Shown here: one piece after another, positions 22,907 to 34,600 of the stretch
Position numbering within the stretch: position 1 is the stretch's first letter
How the letters are laid out: each line of letters begins with the position of its first letter
Assembly: GCA_028753945.1 (NCBI GenBank)
Contig: JAPNXP010000010.1
Location: forward strand, 2,669,042 to 2,733,041
DNA: 64,000 nt
From: Hexactinellida sp. DTS-2022
Lineage: Eukaryota > Porifera > Hexactinellida
Direction: 5' to 3'
Made by a program: the position numbers and the translations under genes
The notes under the pieces: generated by a model
The model's input: only the letters and a program-made list of their open reading frames with translations
Told to the model about the DNA's origin: nothing
Databases searched by the model: none

Positions 22907-24348
22907 TTGCAGGAAATAATGGATATACTAGATAACCCTCCAGCGCTAACTTTAGAATATCCACAATCTGACTTAATTCAAAATAATATTACTTGCAACG
23001 ATTCTCTTTCGAATGCCTCTACTGATTTATCAACATCAGTTATTCCATCGGTCACTCTGAGTAGTGACAATTTTCCCAGGGACAATTGGGACTACAAATT
23101 GATAAAATCCTCTAATGGACATGATAAATTATCACACGAAGGATTCATCTACAATTTTCAGCGTGAAGATAGTGTAAAGAAGCAGTGGCGTTGTCAAGTA
23201 AAAAACTGTAGGGGGCGGGGCGTATACATACAAAATCAACAAATATCCTTAATTAAAATGATTGGCGAACACTGTCTTGACCAGAGATCGGAGCTGAAGA
23301 GTACTTGTATTCCGCGCAGGTATTAAGAGACGGGCTCAATAATCTCACGATAATCCACATAGAATAGTTGCTGAAATATCTGGTACATGTAGTTTGTCTG
23401 AAATTGCTAAAAGCCTTTTACCACCTGAAAAAGTCTGAAAAGAACCTGTCAAAGAGTAAGGCCAGCTCGAGCTAACCCTACTTCCCTCTTGGATCTCGTA
23501 ATTGACCAAAATATTAAAACCCTAGGGGGGAAAGAGTTTTTGATATACTATTCTGGCCCAGGGTCAGATAGAATTCTAATGTTTGGTACAGAAGAAAACA
23601 AAAATATACTAACTTTATGTTCGATATGGATGGCAGATGGAACATTCAAGACTGTTCCTTCTTTATTTGCACAGCTTTACACAATCCATGGGTTAGCTGG
23701 TGGAGTTTACCCTTTCCTGGATGGACATCTGCTTCCATTTATTTATGTTTTACTCCCAGTCAAGAGTTCATTCTATTATCGAAAGATGTGGAAGATTATA
23801 AAAGACTTATGTCCTAATTCTAAATCCCCAATATTTGTTGGTAGATTTTGAGAAAGCTGCCATAAATACCTTCCGAGAGGTTTGGGCTTTAACAAATGTC
23901 AAGGGCTGTTTTTCCATTTATCTCAGGCTGTCTATAGAAAGATACAGGAAGTTTGGTTGCAAACTCGCTATCTAAATGATCTTGAATTTTCATTACTCAG
24001 AATGCTACCTGCTCTAGCTTATTTACCACCTCAACATGTTGTACACACTTTTGAAAGCTTATAAGCTCAAGTTCCTCATGAAGCACTACCGCTATATGAT
24101 TACTTTGAAAGTACTTATGTTGGGAGAAGAGATGAATTTGGATGTTACGATTCGCCACTATTTCCAATCGAGATGTGGAACAACTTTCACTTAGTTCGAT
24201 ATGGAATACCGAGGACAACGAATGCAGTCGAAGCTTGGCATCGCGCGTTTTCAGTCACCGTTGCATGTCACCATCCAACATTCTGGAAATTTTGTCATGC
24301 ATTGACTATTGAACAATCTAGCGTCGAACTGAGACAAGCACAATACTA
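22907..24348 (+). pseudogene. MULE-2 transposase (FLYWCH-DDE), frameshifted
   Basis: The pieces in order are: a FLYWCH-like segment (HEGFIYNFQRED, WRCQVKNCRG, ending GEHCLDQR) at about 23120-23300; the first catalytic Asp in MADGTFKTVPSLFAQLYTIH at about 23630-23690; the second in VDFEKAAINTF at about 23847-23880; GCFFHLSQAVYRK at about 23905; and the Glu in TTNAVEAWHRAF at about 24217-24250. Stops and frameshifts near 23325, 23435, 23850 and 24063 separate them. It is a distant relative of the MULE-1 enzyme; no RING finger is visible at its end. Confidence 0.85.
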
Positions 24349-24683
24349 ATAGGGAATTCGACCAACTAAATCTAAAAAGTCACTGGAAAACGAATCAACA
24401 TTGGTGACGATAGTAATGAATTACTTCACCAGACCAGTTATGGTCTTTCTTAAGAGCATTGCTTTTAAAATAACTTTTTAGATAAACATCTTATACCTCC
24501 ATACGGATAATTAGATGGAATAGTTCCTAATAACAGTTAATTTAGATTCTTTAAATTCAGCCCTACTTCAACTCAACTCATCGATTGCCTTTATCTAAAA
24601 TTATCATTCATAAATAAAGATAGATTCTCGTTTATTTGTATGTTTGATCAGATTATTAAATTGAAATATTACGAATAACGTTG

Positions 24684-25722
24684 ATGTTGCAGCGTGTACG
24701 CAAGATTAGTGCGCATGCGTGCATGCATGTAGACTAAGTTTCTAGCCTGCATGCATGCACACTAGCGTATATGCACGAAAATCACTATTTTCATATTCGT
24801 GCATATACACTAGCGTATACACACGATAAAGTGTTCTCTTTTGCTAATGGTTGTATGTTAATAGAAATAATTTGCATTTATTAATAATTCCACGAGCCTT
24901 TCGATCTCGGTCGTCAATTAACGGCCGCTTCGCGGCCTTTCCCTCCTTAAAAAAACAGTAATATAAATGATAAATAAGTTAACCTTATTCTTGTAAATTA
25001 CTCACTACTACTTCGTTCATTTCAGTGTGTTGTTATTTGAGAGAGGATATTTACTAACTCATGTTTTATTTTCTGCATAGTTGGTACAGGCGCGCCTAAA
25101 ATTACCGACCATTTCGCGGCGTACTTTCCTCAAGTTACCATTTATAACTAGTACTTCATTTTGGGTTGTGATTCGTTAATAATGCCACAATGTAATTTTT
25201 TTGGAGAGTATGTTATTTAATTAAGTTATTTTCATTACTTTATTAGTTTTCAATTATTAGTTAATTAATAGCTCAATAATTCTTAAGGGTAGCTGGTTTC
25301 AGCTACATCAAAAGGTAATCTCGTTAGCTCAAATAATACTCATATTATAAAATAGTAATTGAAACCTGTTGGCTAGTAAAGTATACGTAATTAATTAATT
25401 AAATTGTATACTATAGTATATCTCAACTATATATAGCAATATGCAGCAATTCGATTTCAAAAATTGTTGATCAATACGTAGCGAACAAGATAAAAGTAAA
25501 AATTCACTAGACATTTGGTGAAAAATCAAAGTCGGTACTAGAATAAATGTTAATTAGACAACCATTAGCAAAAGAGAACACTTTATCGTGTGTATACGCT
25601 AGTGTATATGCACGAATATGAAAATAGTGATTTTCGTGCATATACGCTAGTGTGCAATGTGCATGCATGCAGGCTAGAAACTTAGTGTACATGCATGCAC
25701 ACTAGCGTACACGCTGCAACAT
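24684..25722. mobile_element. non-autonomous element with tandem-repeat inverted ends, nested in MULE-2
   Basis: Arms of about 165-170 bp (24684-24854 and 25558-25722) are reverse complements, beginning ATGTTGCAGCGTGTACG, and contain repeats of TGCATGCACACTAGCGTA. The 700-bp interior is noncoding. No clear target duplication was found. The architecture resembles the MULEs here. Confidence 0.75.
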
Positions 25723-25784
25723 TTATATTATAAAATAATAAGAATGGGTCATTATCCATCACTTAATGTGACCCATTTACAGCT

Positions 25785-25938
25785 ATACATTCTGTACACA
25801 AATGTCGCTGTACTGTACACAAAAATCTCTGTACACAAATGTCGTACCAAAGTTGTACACAAATGTCGCACTAAGTTGTACACAACTGTCGCACTAGTCT
25901 TGTACACAAATGTCTCTGTACACAACTGTCTCCCTCCG
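25785..25938 (-). repeat. MULE-2 right inverted end of tandem repeats
   Basis: Tandem GTACACAAATGTCGC-type units, inverted relative to 21513-21715. Followed by the second ATAGGGAG and the inner part of the P-element end. Confidence 0.88.
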
Positions 25939-27109
25939 ATAGGGAGTTTATTAACCCTATTGGCTTATCTTAAATATTTCTAGTTTTTTAGTTTTTTTCC
26001 TTTTCGCACTCCAAATATGGTAATAATCTTAATAACTCGGAACCGATTGTAGATTTTTGTTTATAGTCGCAGTTTTAGTAATCTTTCATTAAAATAGAGT
26101 TATATTTTGTACTTAAGCTAAAAAGAGACTAAAATAAATGTCAGACGACTAAGTGATAATTATTAGAAAGCTTTTCCTTGCTTCTCAAGCAACCTAATTC
26201 TCTCTCAGTGTCACTATTATTTAATACATATGCCTTGTATGCAACGTTGGTTGCTGTTTGGCATGCAAATAGGTGCATCAATATATGATAAAAGTCTTTG
26301 AAGTATATAGTACAATTTCGTCTACATTCCAGGAAAGTTTTCGTGAGCAGTTATTGCACAATGAAAAAGATTGTATTTAAAGTGGGTATTGATAGCCCAA
26401 CTCGATTAAGCTCGTTTAAAAATTCTGATGATACCTCTCCTTCATCAACATCAGGTTGTCCATGCTTATGAACTAAAAATCCACCAATGTAAACAACTTT
26501 ATGTTTTAATGAATCACTTGAATTTAGCAAATTTGTGTATCTTCGACACTCAACTCATGTAGTAGTTGTATGTCAGTTTCTTCAATATATGAGTCACAGA
26601 CCGAACAATTTCTACCAGTAGTGCCATGGGAAATTATGTCATATTTTATTAATTGGTGAACGTGTTGAATTTTTCCAGCTGATATTATATCTTCAATGTC
26701 GATGTAATAATTTCCGCCGCAACGCTGCCTAGCCTGACCAAAAAACTTTTCTAGAGGATCTTGAGAAAATATAGAAGGAAGAATATATTGGAAATCATAA
26801 TTTTCCAACAGATATTTAGATGCAGCTATATTATTAATGGTTGTAGTCACAAATGCCTCAGCAGTGAATTTAGTCAACTTCTTTTTCCGTTCCCGCCCAC
26901 CAGTCCATTTACAACTTGAAATTACTTCACAGATTTTTTGCAAAGCATCAAAACTTCCGCAATTATCAGACCAAGGAGCACGAGATTCATCTTTAAGTCG
27001 AAAGCAGGAGAATTTATCTTTAACATTCTTCATTTTAAACCACTGCGTTATAAGATTGATGAAAACAAGTGTCCCTTCTTGAAAATTGAAATTGCACTGG
27101 AGTGCTTTA

Positions 27110-28041
27110 CAGTGGCGGCGCCAGGGGGGGCACACTTTTGAAAGATTCTTTAGAAAACAAATATTCTCAGATATTTTTAGCAAAATATGAACAATATTGA
27201 ACATGAACAACAAGATTCATCAGAGTCTACAAACATGAATGCCCAATCAATGTTAAGCGTTAAATGCAACAGTGTTATTAGACCAGTTTTGAATGCGAAC
27301 GGCTTGCGATTCTTGGAGTTTTGTGCAAATTGGGATTAGTTTTCTATACTTTACTGGGGAAATATGTGTATTCTCGATTCCCGAAGGCAACTATGAATCA
27401 GGGTTGGGTTCAAGTACTTTGAAAGTACTTAAGTACAAGTAACAAGTACTCCAAAAAATTTCAAGTACAATTACAAGTACAATTACAATTGAAATGAAAG
27501 TACTTAAGTACAATTACAAGTACTTTCGGAAAGTACTTAAGTACAATTTTAAGTACTTTTGAAATTTAATGGGAATTAATATTGCTGATAGACGATAATT
27601 AGTTCTCTACGTTCAAACACAACAAATATAAATGAACATAATTAAGATCAATCCATATTAGACCTAAGAAACATCAGTGTTTCAAAGTAGTATAGTGAGC
27701 TTGCACTGCAATGATCAACAATAGAAACTATAGTGTTGATCAATAAATTGGCAACAAAGCCAACAATCATTCTAGTTAAGAATAGAAGTTTAATAAAAAG
27801 TACTTGAAAAAGTACTTGAAAAGTAATTTAAATTTCAAGTACATTTGGAAAGTATTTAAGTACAAGTACAAGTACATTGGATTAAACAAAAAAGTACTTA
27901 AGTACAAGTACAAGTACTCAATAATGTGTACTTAAGTACAGAAGTACTTAAGTAAATTGTACTTGAACCCAACCCTGCTATGAATTCCTGCTTTTTTTTC
28001 TAAAAAGGTGTGCCCCCCCTGGGTTCAGGTTTGCCCAGCTG
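27110..28041. mobile_element. hAT-type insertion in the P transposase
   Basis: The left end is CAGTGGCGGCGCCAGGGGGG. An 8-bp duplication GTGCTTTA (27102-27109 and 28042-28049) flanks it, and removing it with one copy of the duplication rejoins the transposase frame (THAAFKAL to QCNFNFQEG). The right end (GGTTTGCCCAGCTG) is a poor inverted match, although CCAGGGGGGGCACAC matches just inside. It carries another hAT at 27399-27977. Confidence 0.85.
27399..27977. mobile_element. hAT MITE of the CAAGTAC family (copy 1)
   Basis: The ends CAGGGTTGGGTTCAAGTAC and its complement are flanked by an 8-bp duplication CTATGAAT (27391-27398 and 27978-27985). The interior is full of AAGTACTTAAGTACAAGTAC motifs. 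It is nested three deep (P, then hAT, then this). The second copy is at 40092-40640. Confidence 0.92.
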
Positions 28042-29716
28042 GTGCTTTAAAAGCAGCGTGGGTTTTATCATTAAAAACTTGGCAAACTAATGGTACACTT
28101 TGACGCTGTAGTGGTTTTGGATGAACAGAACAGTTAGATAATTTGGTAAGTCGAATTGGCTTTTTAATTATCTTCATGATAAAGTTTGATAACATCATCC
28201 CAACATGCAACATAGTCTTTGTTGTTTACCGTAAATGATAATTCTTTAAGTTTTTCGGTAATTCAATTATTTCTTATATTCTTAAAAATATGGATAAAGT
28301 CATAAACAAGAAATACTTGTAGTCCATCTGGTTGTAAATAAACTCTTCCGGGGCCACCAAGTTGAATATAAGTTTGCTGGTTTAAAGGGCAATTGTCACA
28401 GATAAATGAAATAATGTATCCCCCTTTTTCTTACGACAAAAGCAGCTTCCAATAGCATTTCTTTTAATTGATAAGATTTTAGGCATGTGACAGGAATAAT
28501 TCTTATGATGTACCTTGGTCCACCATAATGGCATATTAATTCAATTACTAATGCTGAAGTTGCAAGTTCTTCTGATTTGTGCGCTGCATGACCAACTACA
28601 TGCCCCCCAGTAAAACGCATTGCTTTTTTAAGTTTGACCTCAACAAATAATATGTTTACCAAACGTTGTTGTGGCTTCAATGTTTCAAAATGTTTTGCCA
28701 AATTGTTGTCTTGAAATGATTTTGACATTAACTCTCGAATTAATTTTTCTCTTGGTAGTGTAATTGTTTTAGAATTTCTTAACAACCTGTATGCTGCTGG
28801 TGATATGCAAAGTAACTAGGCTGCAAGGATAACGATATGCTTAGTATAACGGCGTCCTTTAACTTGTGGCAAAAGGAGGTCCACTTGTCCCAGAATGAAT
28901 TGAAAGTTCGGCGAATCTTGTAATTCTTCAATTTTGTTAAGCTCTTTCATAGCTTTTGATAAATAGTCCATATTTGATGTATGATAACATTTCATTACAG
29001 ATATTATATTGCTCAACTGTGACCATTTTTGTAGAAAGTTATTCTTTTGTAAATCTAATTTGTTGTTGGGCACTTCAAATCCATTTTTTTCTGCCAATAT
29101 GAGTTGTAAATATCCAAATGTGGATTCGACTTATCGGAAATGTAAAAATGGACGACTTTTTTACAAAGTGTATCAGTCATAAACATGGTTAAATCCTTTC
29201 CGTTATTTATAAAACAAAAATTAGTACATGTGATGCAAATAATTAACAAAGTTCTGATAATTGTTGATATTACGAGTTTTTCTTCAAATCTTCTCCCATT
29301 TTCTTTCTTGATAAGATGTTGCAAATTTAGTAGGTCTTGGGATGGGTTTACTTTGTTTCATGCAAGATTTGGGAACACCAGGAAATTTAGTAGGGGCTTA
29401 GCAGGACGTTTCCCTCCTCTTGTTTTTACCAAATCGCAGTCAAAGTGTGAAGCGCATACCAAATTTCCTTTCTCCAATTAAAGTTTGGGATTATTGGGCA
29501 TTGCACCAATCCAAGTTTTTCTTTCGTTTTCATTAGAAGGAAAGCTAACTAATTGCGAGTAAGGTTTACGACTATAATTCCCTCGACAATTAGATGCTGC
29601 ACAACGTCTGGGCATCTTTGGATTGAACGTGGCTAGTAAATAGTTAACTAAAAACTAAAAAATATAAGTAAATATGGATAAAATATGGATAAAATATAGA
29701 TTAGTCATAAACGACA

Positions 29717-30058
29717 AAACTAAAAAACTAGAAATATTTAAGATAAGTCAATAGGGTCAATAAACTCCCCATATACAACTTCCCATTCGCCCATAATACA
29801 TTCTTCATGTCTAACTTTAACTGATTCCGAGTTTTCAACATTTTACCATATATGGAAAGGTGTGAAAACCGCAAAACTAAAAAACCAGAGATATTTTAGA
29901 ATTGCCAATACGATCAATGGCATCACCATATACGAACTTCCTATTCAACAATAACACATTAAATATCAATACACTTAATAGTTCTAGAGATAACAATGGA
30001 CCCGAGTTTGAAGACCCGAGATTGAGAGTCGACAGTCCATAGTATTAAGTAGTCTATG
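29717..30058 (-). repeat. P-element right inverted end
   Basis: Reverse complement of 21218-21512 plus 25947-25998, ending GTAGTCTATG at 30058 and followed by AACAAAGT. Confidence 0.92.
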
Positions 30059-30066
30059 AACAAAGT

Positions 30067-31126
30067 TAATATACCTAGGAGGCGAAGACAAATAATTCAG
30101 TAACTATATAGTATTAATTGACATTTATTGATTGCTTTCCATTAGTGAATTATTGTATAATGTGTATTGTACGCAGTTTGTAGGGTCTTTATATACCTTT
30201 ATAGCTTTGAAACGATTTTTTACCAATACAGGTTTGCTATTACAGAATATACGGACGAATTTCAACTAGAGTTTGTCCAGAAATAGTGATACTTCCGTCG
30301 TTAGCTACTTAATTATCATATGTGTTTTTATTATAAACAAATTCACTCAGAATGTCAAATTTGAAGTGTTGGTTCAGATTACAATAGTTATTATTCAAAC
30401 AAAATGAATTTATATTATTTTAAACCATTATTTGCTGAGAAATTAGTCAATTAAGATGATTGAAAAACCGTGCGATAACTATAGGAGGATATTTTGACAT
30501 AGTAAATTCCCTCGGATCCAAAAGTATATTAGCAACAGGTAGATAAACTTTAAGCTGAGTAGATGGTATGATTACTGGTAGTGGAATAATATGTCTAAGA
30601 ATAAAATGCCGTTGCGCGTTTCGCGTCATATGAAAATAATTTAAATACACTAGCATTTAATTAAAGGATGATTATCGGTACATATTGCCTCAACAAATAA
30701 ATCACAACTCTATATATCACTAATTGTTTTTGTAATAATTGGATACAAATCAGCAGGGAAGAAAAGCTTAACGGAATCAGACGAACATTGGGGAAAACTT
30801 TTTCAGAAGACTGGATCATAATTGAAAACACACTTATGGGGGGTACAGTGTGGAACCATGGGGTAATAGGTCAAATTTTGACATAGTTAAATGCTAAATA
30901 AAAAACATACATTAAATTCCACAATATTGAAATATTAGAAAATAAATCATGCTTACGGGTGCTTCGACTGAAATCACAATTAGCTATATCAGAGATTTCG
31001 ATTATTTGCTCTTTTGTAAACTGTTTGAATCGAAACATAATGCTTTTTAACTAACTAAGAGTTTCCACATTTCAGTATAACTTTCATTGTTCTATTTACG
31101 GCATGCTATTGAATTCTTTCGAAATA
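30067..31126. other. gene-free gap between P and Ginger-like elements
   Basis: AT-rich, no recognisable coding sequence or repeat. Confidence 0.45.
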
Positions 31127-31130
31127 GGGC

Positions 31131-31317
31131 TGTTGCATGAGAAATTGAATTGCCATGAGAAATTGAATATAACCATGGATGCCGTGAGAAATTGAATTGC
31201 CATGAGAAATTGAATATAACCATGGATGCCGTGAGAAATTGAATTGCCGTGAGAATTTGAATACAACCATGGATGCCGTGAGAAATTGAATTGCCGTGAG
31301 AATTTGAATACAACCTG
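31131..31317 (+). repeat. Ginger-like left inverted end, tandem units
   Basis: About three copies of a unit of roughly 57 bp: GAGAAATTGAATTGCC(A/G)T, GAGAAATTGAATATAACC, ATGGATGCCGT. The unit makes an open frame on the minus strand that is not a gene. Confidence 0.9.
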
Positions 31318-31368
31318 TGTAACATAGAATGTGAATCTTTAGTCTCTATAGATTGCAAATAATACTAT

Positions 31369-31464
31369 ACAGTAGAACCTGTCTAATCCGACACTCGGGA
31401 CAGGAAATTTGTGTCGAAATAAGGAGACTTCCGGTTTATAGGGGGTCGAATTACGCAGGTTCTA
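31369..31464. mobile_element. possible TA-type MITE near the left end of the Ginger-like element
   Basis: ACAGTAGAACCTGTCTAATCC at the left and GCAGGTTCTATACT at the right are imperfect inverted copies. TIR resembles that of 32669-32769. Boundaries uncertain. Confidence 0.45.
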
Positions 31465-31616
31465 TACTCGTATTGTTGACTCAATAATTTATATTACTAC
31501 TATAGATACTCACTAATGTGTCCCAATTTTGAAATTTAGAAAACTCAATATTTATTATTATTTAGCAATTATTCACTAGTCAATCGTGTCACTTTTATAA
31601 GGAACAAGACGAACTT

Positions 31617-34600
31617 ATGGAACCTGTTGAGCATCAGGAACTTCGCTCATTCTTGCTAGGGGGAGAATTCCCAAACACAGTGGAAGCATTAGCTCCTGAA
31701 AAGCGAGGAAATGCGCGCAGTAATTTTAAAAGAATGGCTTCAGTGTATCGCGTTGAAAAGGAAAGTGAAAAGTTATTCAAGGTAGCAAACAATTGTCTAA
31801 ATTCGTATTACATCTAAGTATATTACCATTGATGAGATGTTGCCTTAAAACCTTAAATTTTACAATCCCAGGAATGACCAATAGTGGATGCATTATGATA
31901 CTGTTCATAGGATTCTCTGGTTCATTATTGCTCTAATATAGTTATGAAATTGCTGATGCGACCCCACAGGGTTGTTTGATTTAAATCAAGTGATTTAAAT
32001 CGATGATTTTTGTTAATAAAAATCATGATTTTTATCAACCCTGCCGGGTCACCCCCACCATATTAATAAAAAATAATTCTTTTTTTAGAGACTAAAGCTA
32101 CCAAATGGAAGATTGGAATACAGAGAGTGTCCACTTATATCTCAAGATTCTAAAATTTTGCATCTATACCATGACTTACACCACCCTGGTATCAATGCAA
32201 CTATCTCCAATATAAGGAGGGAATATGTGTGGCTACGAATGGCGGATCAAATTAGGCAATATGTGAGTTCATTAGTTTATTATCAAACAAGTATATTTTA
32301 GAAAATATTAATTTGATACATTGTTTTAAATTTAATAGGTTAATTCTTGTCATATATGCCAAACAGCGGCACCTATTTGTTCCAAACCACTGAGATTATT
32401 GCAGCCGATACCACCACCTGAAAGACCGTGGCAGCATATTGGAATTGACCTAGTATGCAACCTGCCAAAGAGCAAATCAGGGTATCTGCATATTCTAGTA
32501 GCTGTTTGCTATCTCAGCAAATATGTAGTATCACGTCCGCTGAAATCAAAAACATCTACTGATGTTATAACAGCACTTCGTGATATTTATCTTACATTTG
32601 GAACCCCAATGATCTTACAACATGATCAAGGTCCAGAATTCATGAGTAGAGTAAGCATACCCAAAGTACAGTAGAACCTCTTTTGTATGAACACGGTTAA
32701 TACGTAACTCCTGGTGATACGAACACATTTTGACGGTCCCCTGGTGTTCGTACTAACGAGGTTCTACTGTAAATTAAGAACCTACAAGTGTAACTTAGAA
32801 TTACATCGAAATTACAAATCTGTAACTTCATCTTTGTAGGAATTCAAACTGTTCAATCAGACACTGAAGATAGAAAATCGTGCTACTACTGCTTACCACC
32901 CGCAGAGTAATGGCTTGGTTGAAGCCCACAACAAAATTATTAAAATGTAAGGAATACGTATATAATTTTCAAAAGAAAAATCATTTTTAACTTTAATTCC
33001 AGACCTTTGTCAAATTCTTTAGGAAACTAGATAAATTTAGAGCAAGCTCAGATGTAGAATGGCCAGATAAACTTAAGCAAGCTTGTTTAGCAGCAAATAC
33101 TCACTTTAAGCGCGCAATCCAAAGTACACCGTTTAAGTTGATGTTTGGGCGAGATTGCAATCCTGAATATTTGTTTCTCAATTGTCACACTGCTACTGAA
33201 GATGAGTCCGATCGAGAAGACATAAATATTACAAATGTTCAGACAAACTTGGATATAAACTGTGACACACTACATGAATGGATTGGTGAGATGGATGTGG
33301 ATACTCTTAGCGACCGCAATACTGCACGTCAGAATATCAGAACTGAACAGGAGAGACAAAAACGTATATATGACGCCAAAGTAGACCATGAAAGGTAATA
33401 CAGTGGAACCTCTATAAGTGGGGGAGCTGGGACGGTGAAAATTTCAATTGCCCCCCATTCCCCGGTTATAAAATTCAATTGGAAAAACATTATATATGCT
33501 ATATTACACAAAATATTCATATAACACACACATTAATGCACGTTCTAGTTATTATTTGTATATTATGACAATTTAGTTAACTGCTGATCTACACTAGGTG
33601 ATTTCTTCTAAAAACATCAGAGTAGATCAATCGAAAATATTTTTTCTGTAGAACTCTTGAGTCGATTTATTGGAAATATTGTATTATTTTATAAGAATCA
33701 TGTTAGGATTTGTCCATTCCCCCCATTTATGGAGGTTGTTTTGTATGGAGATAAAAACTCCTTGAAATTTATGGTCCCCCATTCCCCACTTCCCCGCTTA
33801 TAGAGGTTCATTTGTATGGATATATACGAATATGGTAAAAAAATTCCCCACTTATGGAGGTTCCCCATTTATAGAGACCCCACTTATAGAGGTTGCACTG
33901 TATAAGTTGAGGGATAATTATTAATTTAGAACTTCGACACATTTTATGATTTATCAATAATAGATCAAAGCTTAATGTATCAGATTATGTTCTGGTACGT
34001 AATGTAAGCAGAGAAAAGAAACTTCCAGGAACTAAGCAGCAACCGAAGTACTTAGGACCCTACAAAATTCTGAAAATCACAAAATCTCATCTGTTAATTA
34101 AAACTCCGAAAGACGGTAAGAGGAAAAAGAATATTCCAATACATTTAGCTAAGAAATATACATTGCGTGACCTACAGGTAACTTTTCCCTTAACCCTTGG
34201 AGTAACCTTCGTATATATATTTTAACGAGCCCTTTGGTCTCGGTCGCTTTGCGACAGATCGATTATTGTATAGATTATTGACTATTTGTATCTTATTAGG
34301 GCAAAAAAAGTGATCCCAAATCATTGGTGTCCAAATCAACTGTCAAGGAGAAAATAACTTCTAGTCCATCACCATCTTATAGAGTTGTGAAGAATCAAAA
34401 TACTAAGGACATTACAGAGAATGTAAATTCTGGAATTGATGCTATACTTTCTGAAATTTCTAACCCTGATTTTTTCGCAGATAACTCTATTGACTTAATA
34501 ACTGTAGATATCCCCGAAGTAAGTGAATCTGAAAAACGAATTGAATTGGAATCTGTCATGGATATCCTTAATTCAATGAAAGATTCTATCATCAACAGTT

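Larger units (their letters stand above)
21513..25938 (+). mobile_element. MULE-2 inserted in the P-element inverted end (decayed)
   Basis: Flanked by an 8-bp duplication ATAGGGAG (21505-21512 and 25939-25946). The intact other P end shows the uninterrupted site (TATATGGGGAGTTTATT), proving insertion. The inverted ends are tandem units of the form GTACACAAATGTCGC. A broken FLYWCH-DDE transposase lies inside, and another element (24684-25722) sits between it and the right end. Confidence 0.9.
26240..29615 (-). pseudogene. THAP/P-element transposase (broken)
   Basis: The enzyme family cuts and pastes P elements. Reading the minus strand from ATG at 29615: a THAP zinc finger (MPRRCAASNCRG, a later FPSNENERKTW, then CASHF; a C2CH pattern) with an in-frame TAA at 29480-29478; a catalytic-core segment TGGHVVGHAAHKSEELATSA (about 28610-28550); after a frameshift the ICDNCPLNQQTYIQLGGPG and YDFIHIFKNIRNN segments (about 28400-28270), typical of P/THAP9 proteins; VCQVFNDKTHAAFKAL up to the hAT insertion (27110-28041); then CNFNFQEGT continuing beyond it, and IFSQDPLEKFFGQARQRCGG near 26770. 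A C-terminal GGFLVHKHG and LNELNRVGLSIPT lie near 26480-26370 in a shifted frame. Not functional. Confidence 0.88.
21218..30058 (-). mobile_element. P-superfamily DNA transposon with nested insertions
   Basis: Inverted ends of about 345 bp begin CATAGACTACTTAATACTAT and are flanked by a perfect 8-bp duplication AACAAAGT (21210-21217 and 30059-30066), the target size of P elements. The minus strand carries a THAP/P-type transposase pseudogene. Later insertions are a MULE (21513-25938) in the left end and a hAT (27110-28041) in the transposase. Without them the element would be about 3.5 kb. This order of events is directly readable from the duplications. Confidence 0.92.

Noticed and set aside
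26240-29615. Alternative genetic code suggested by in-frame TAA and TAG in the P and hAT transposases
   Set aside because: The intact MULE-1 and METTL5 frames end with TAA and the Ginger-like gene ends with TAG, so these are ordinary stops in decaying copies.
31092-31358. Minus-strand frame of 88 codons with repeated HGNSISH
   Set aside because: It is the translated tandem unit of the Ginger-like left end.
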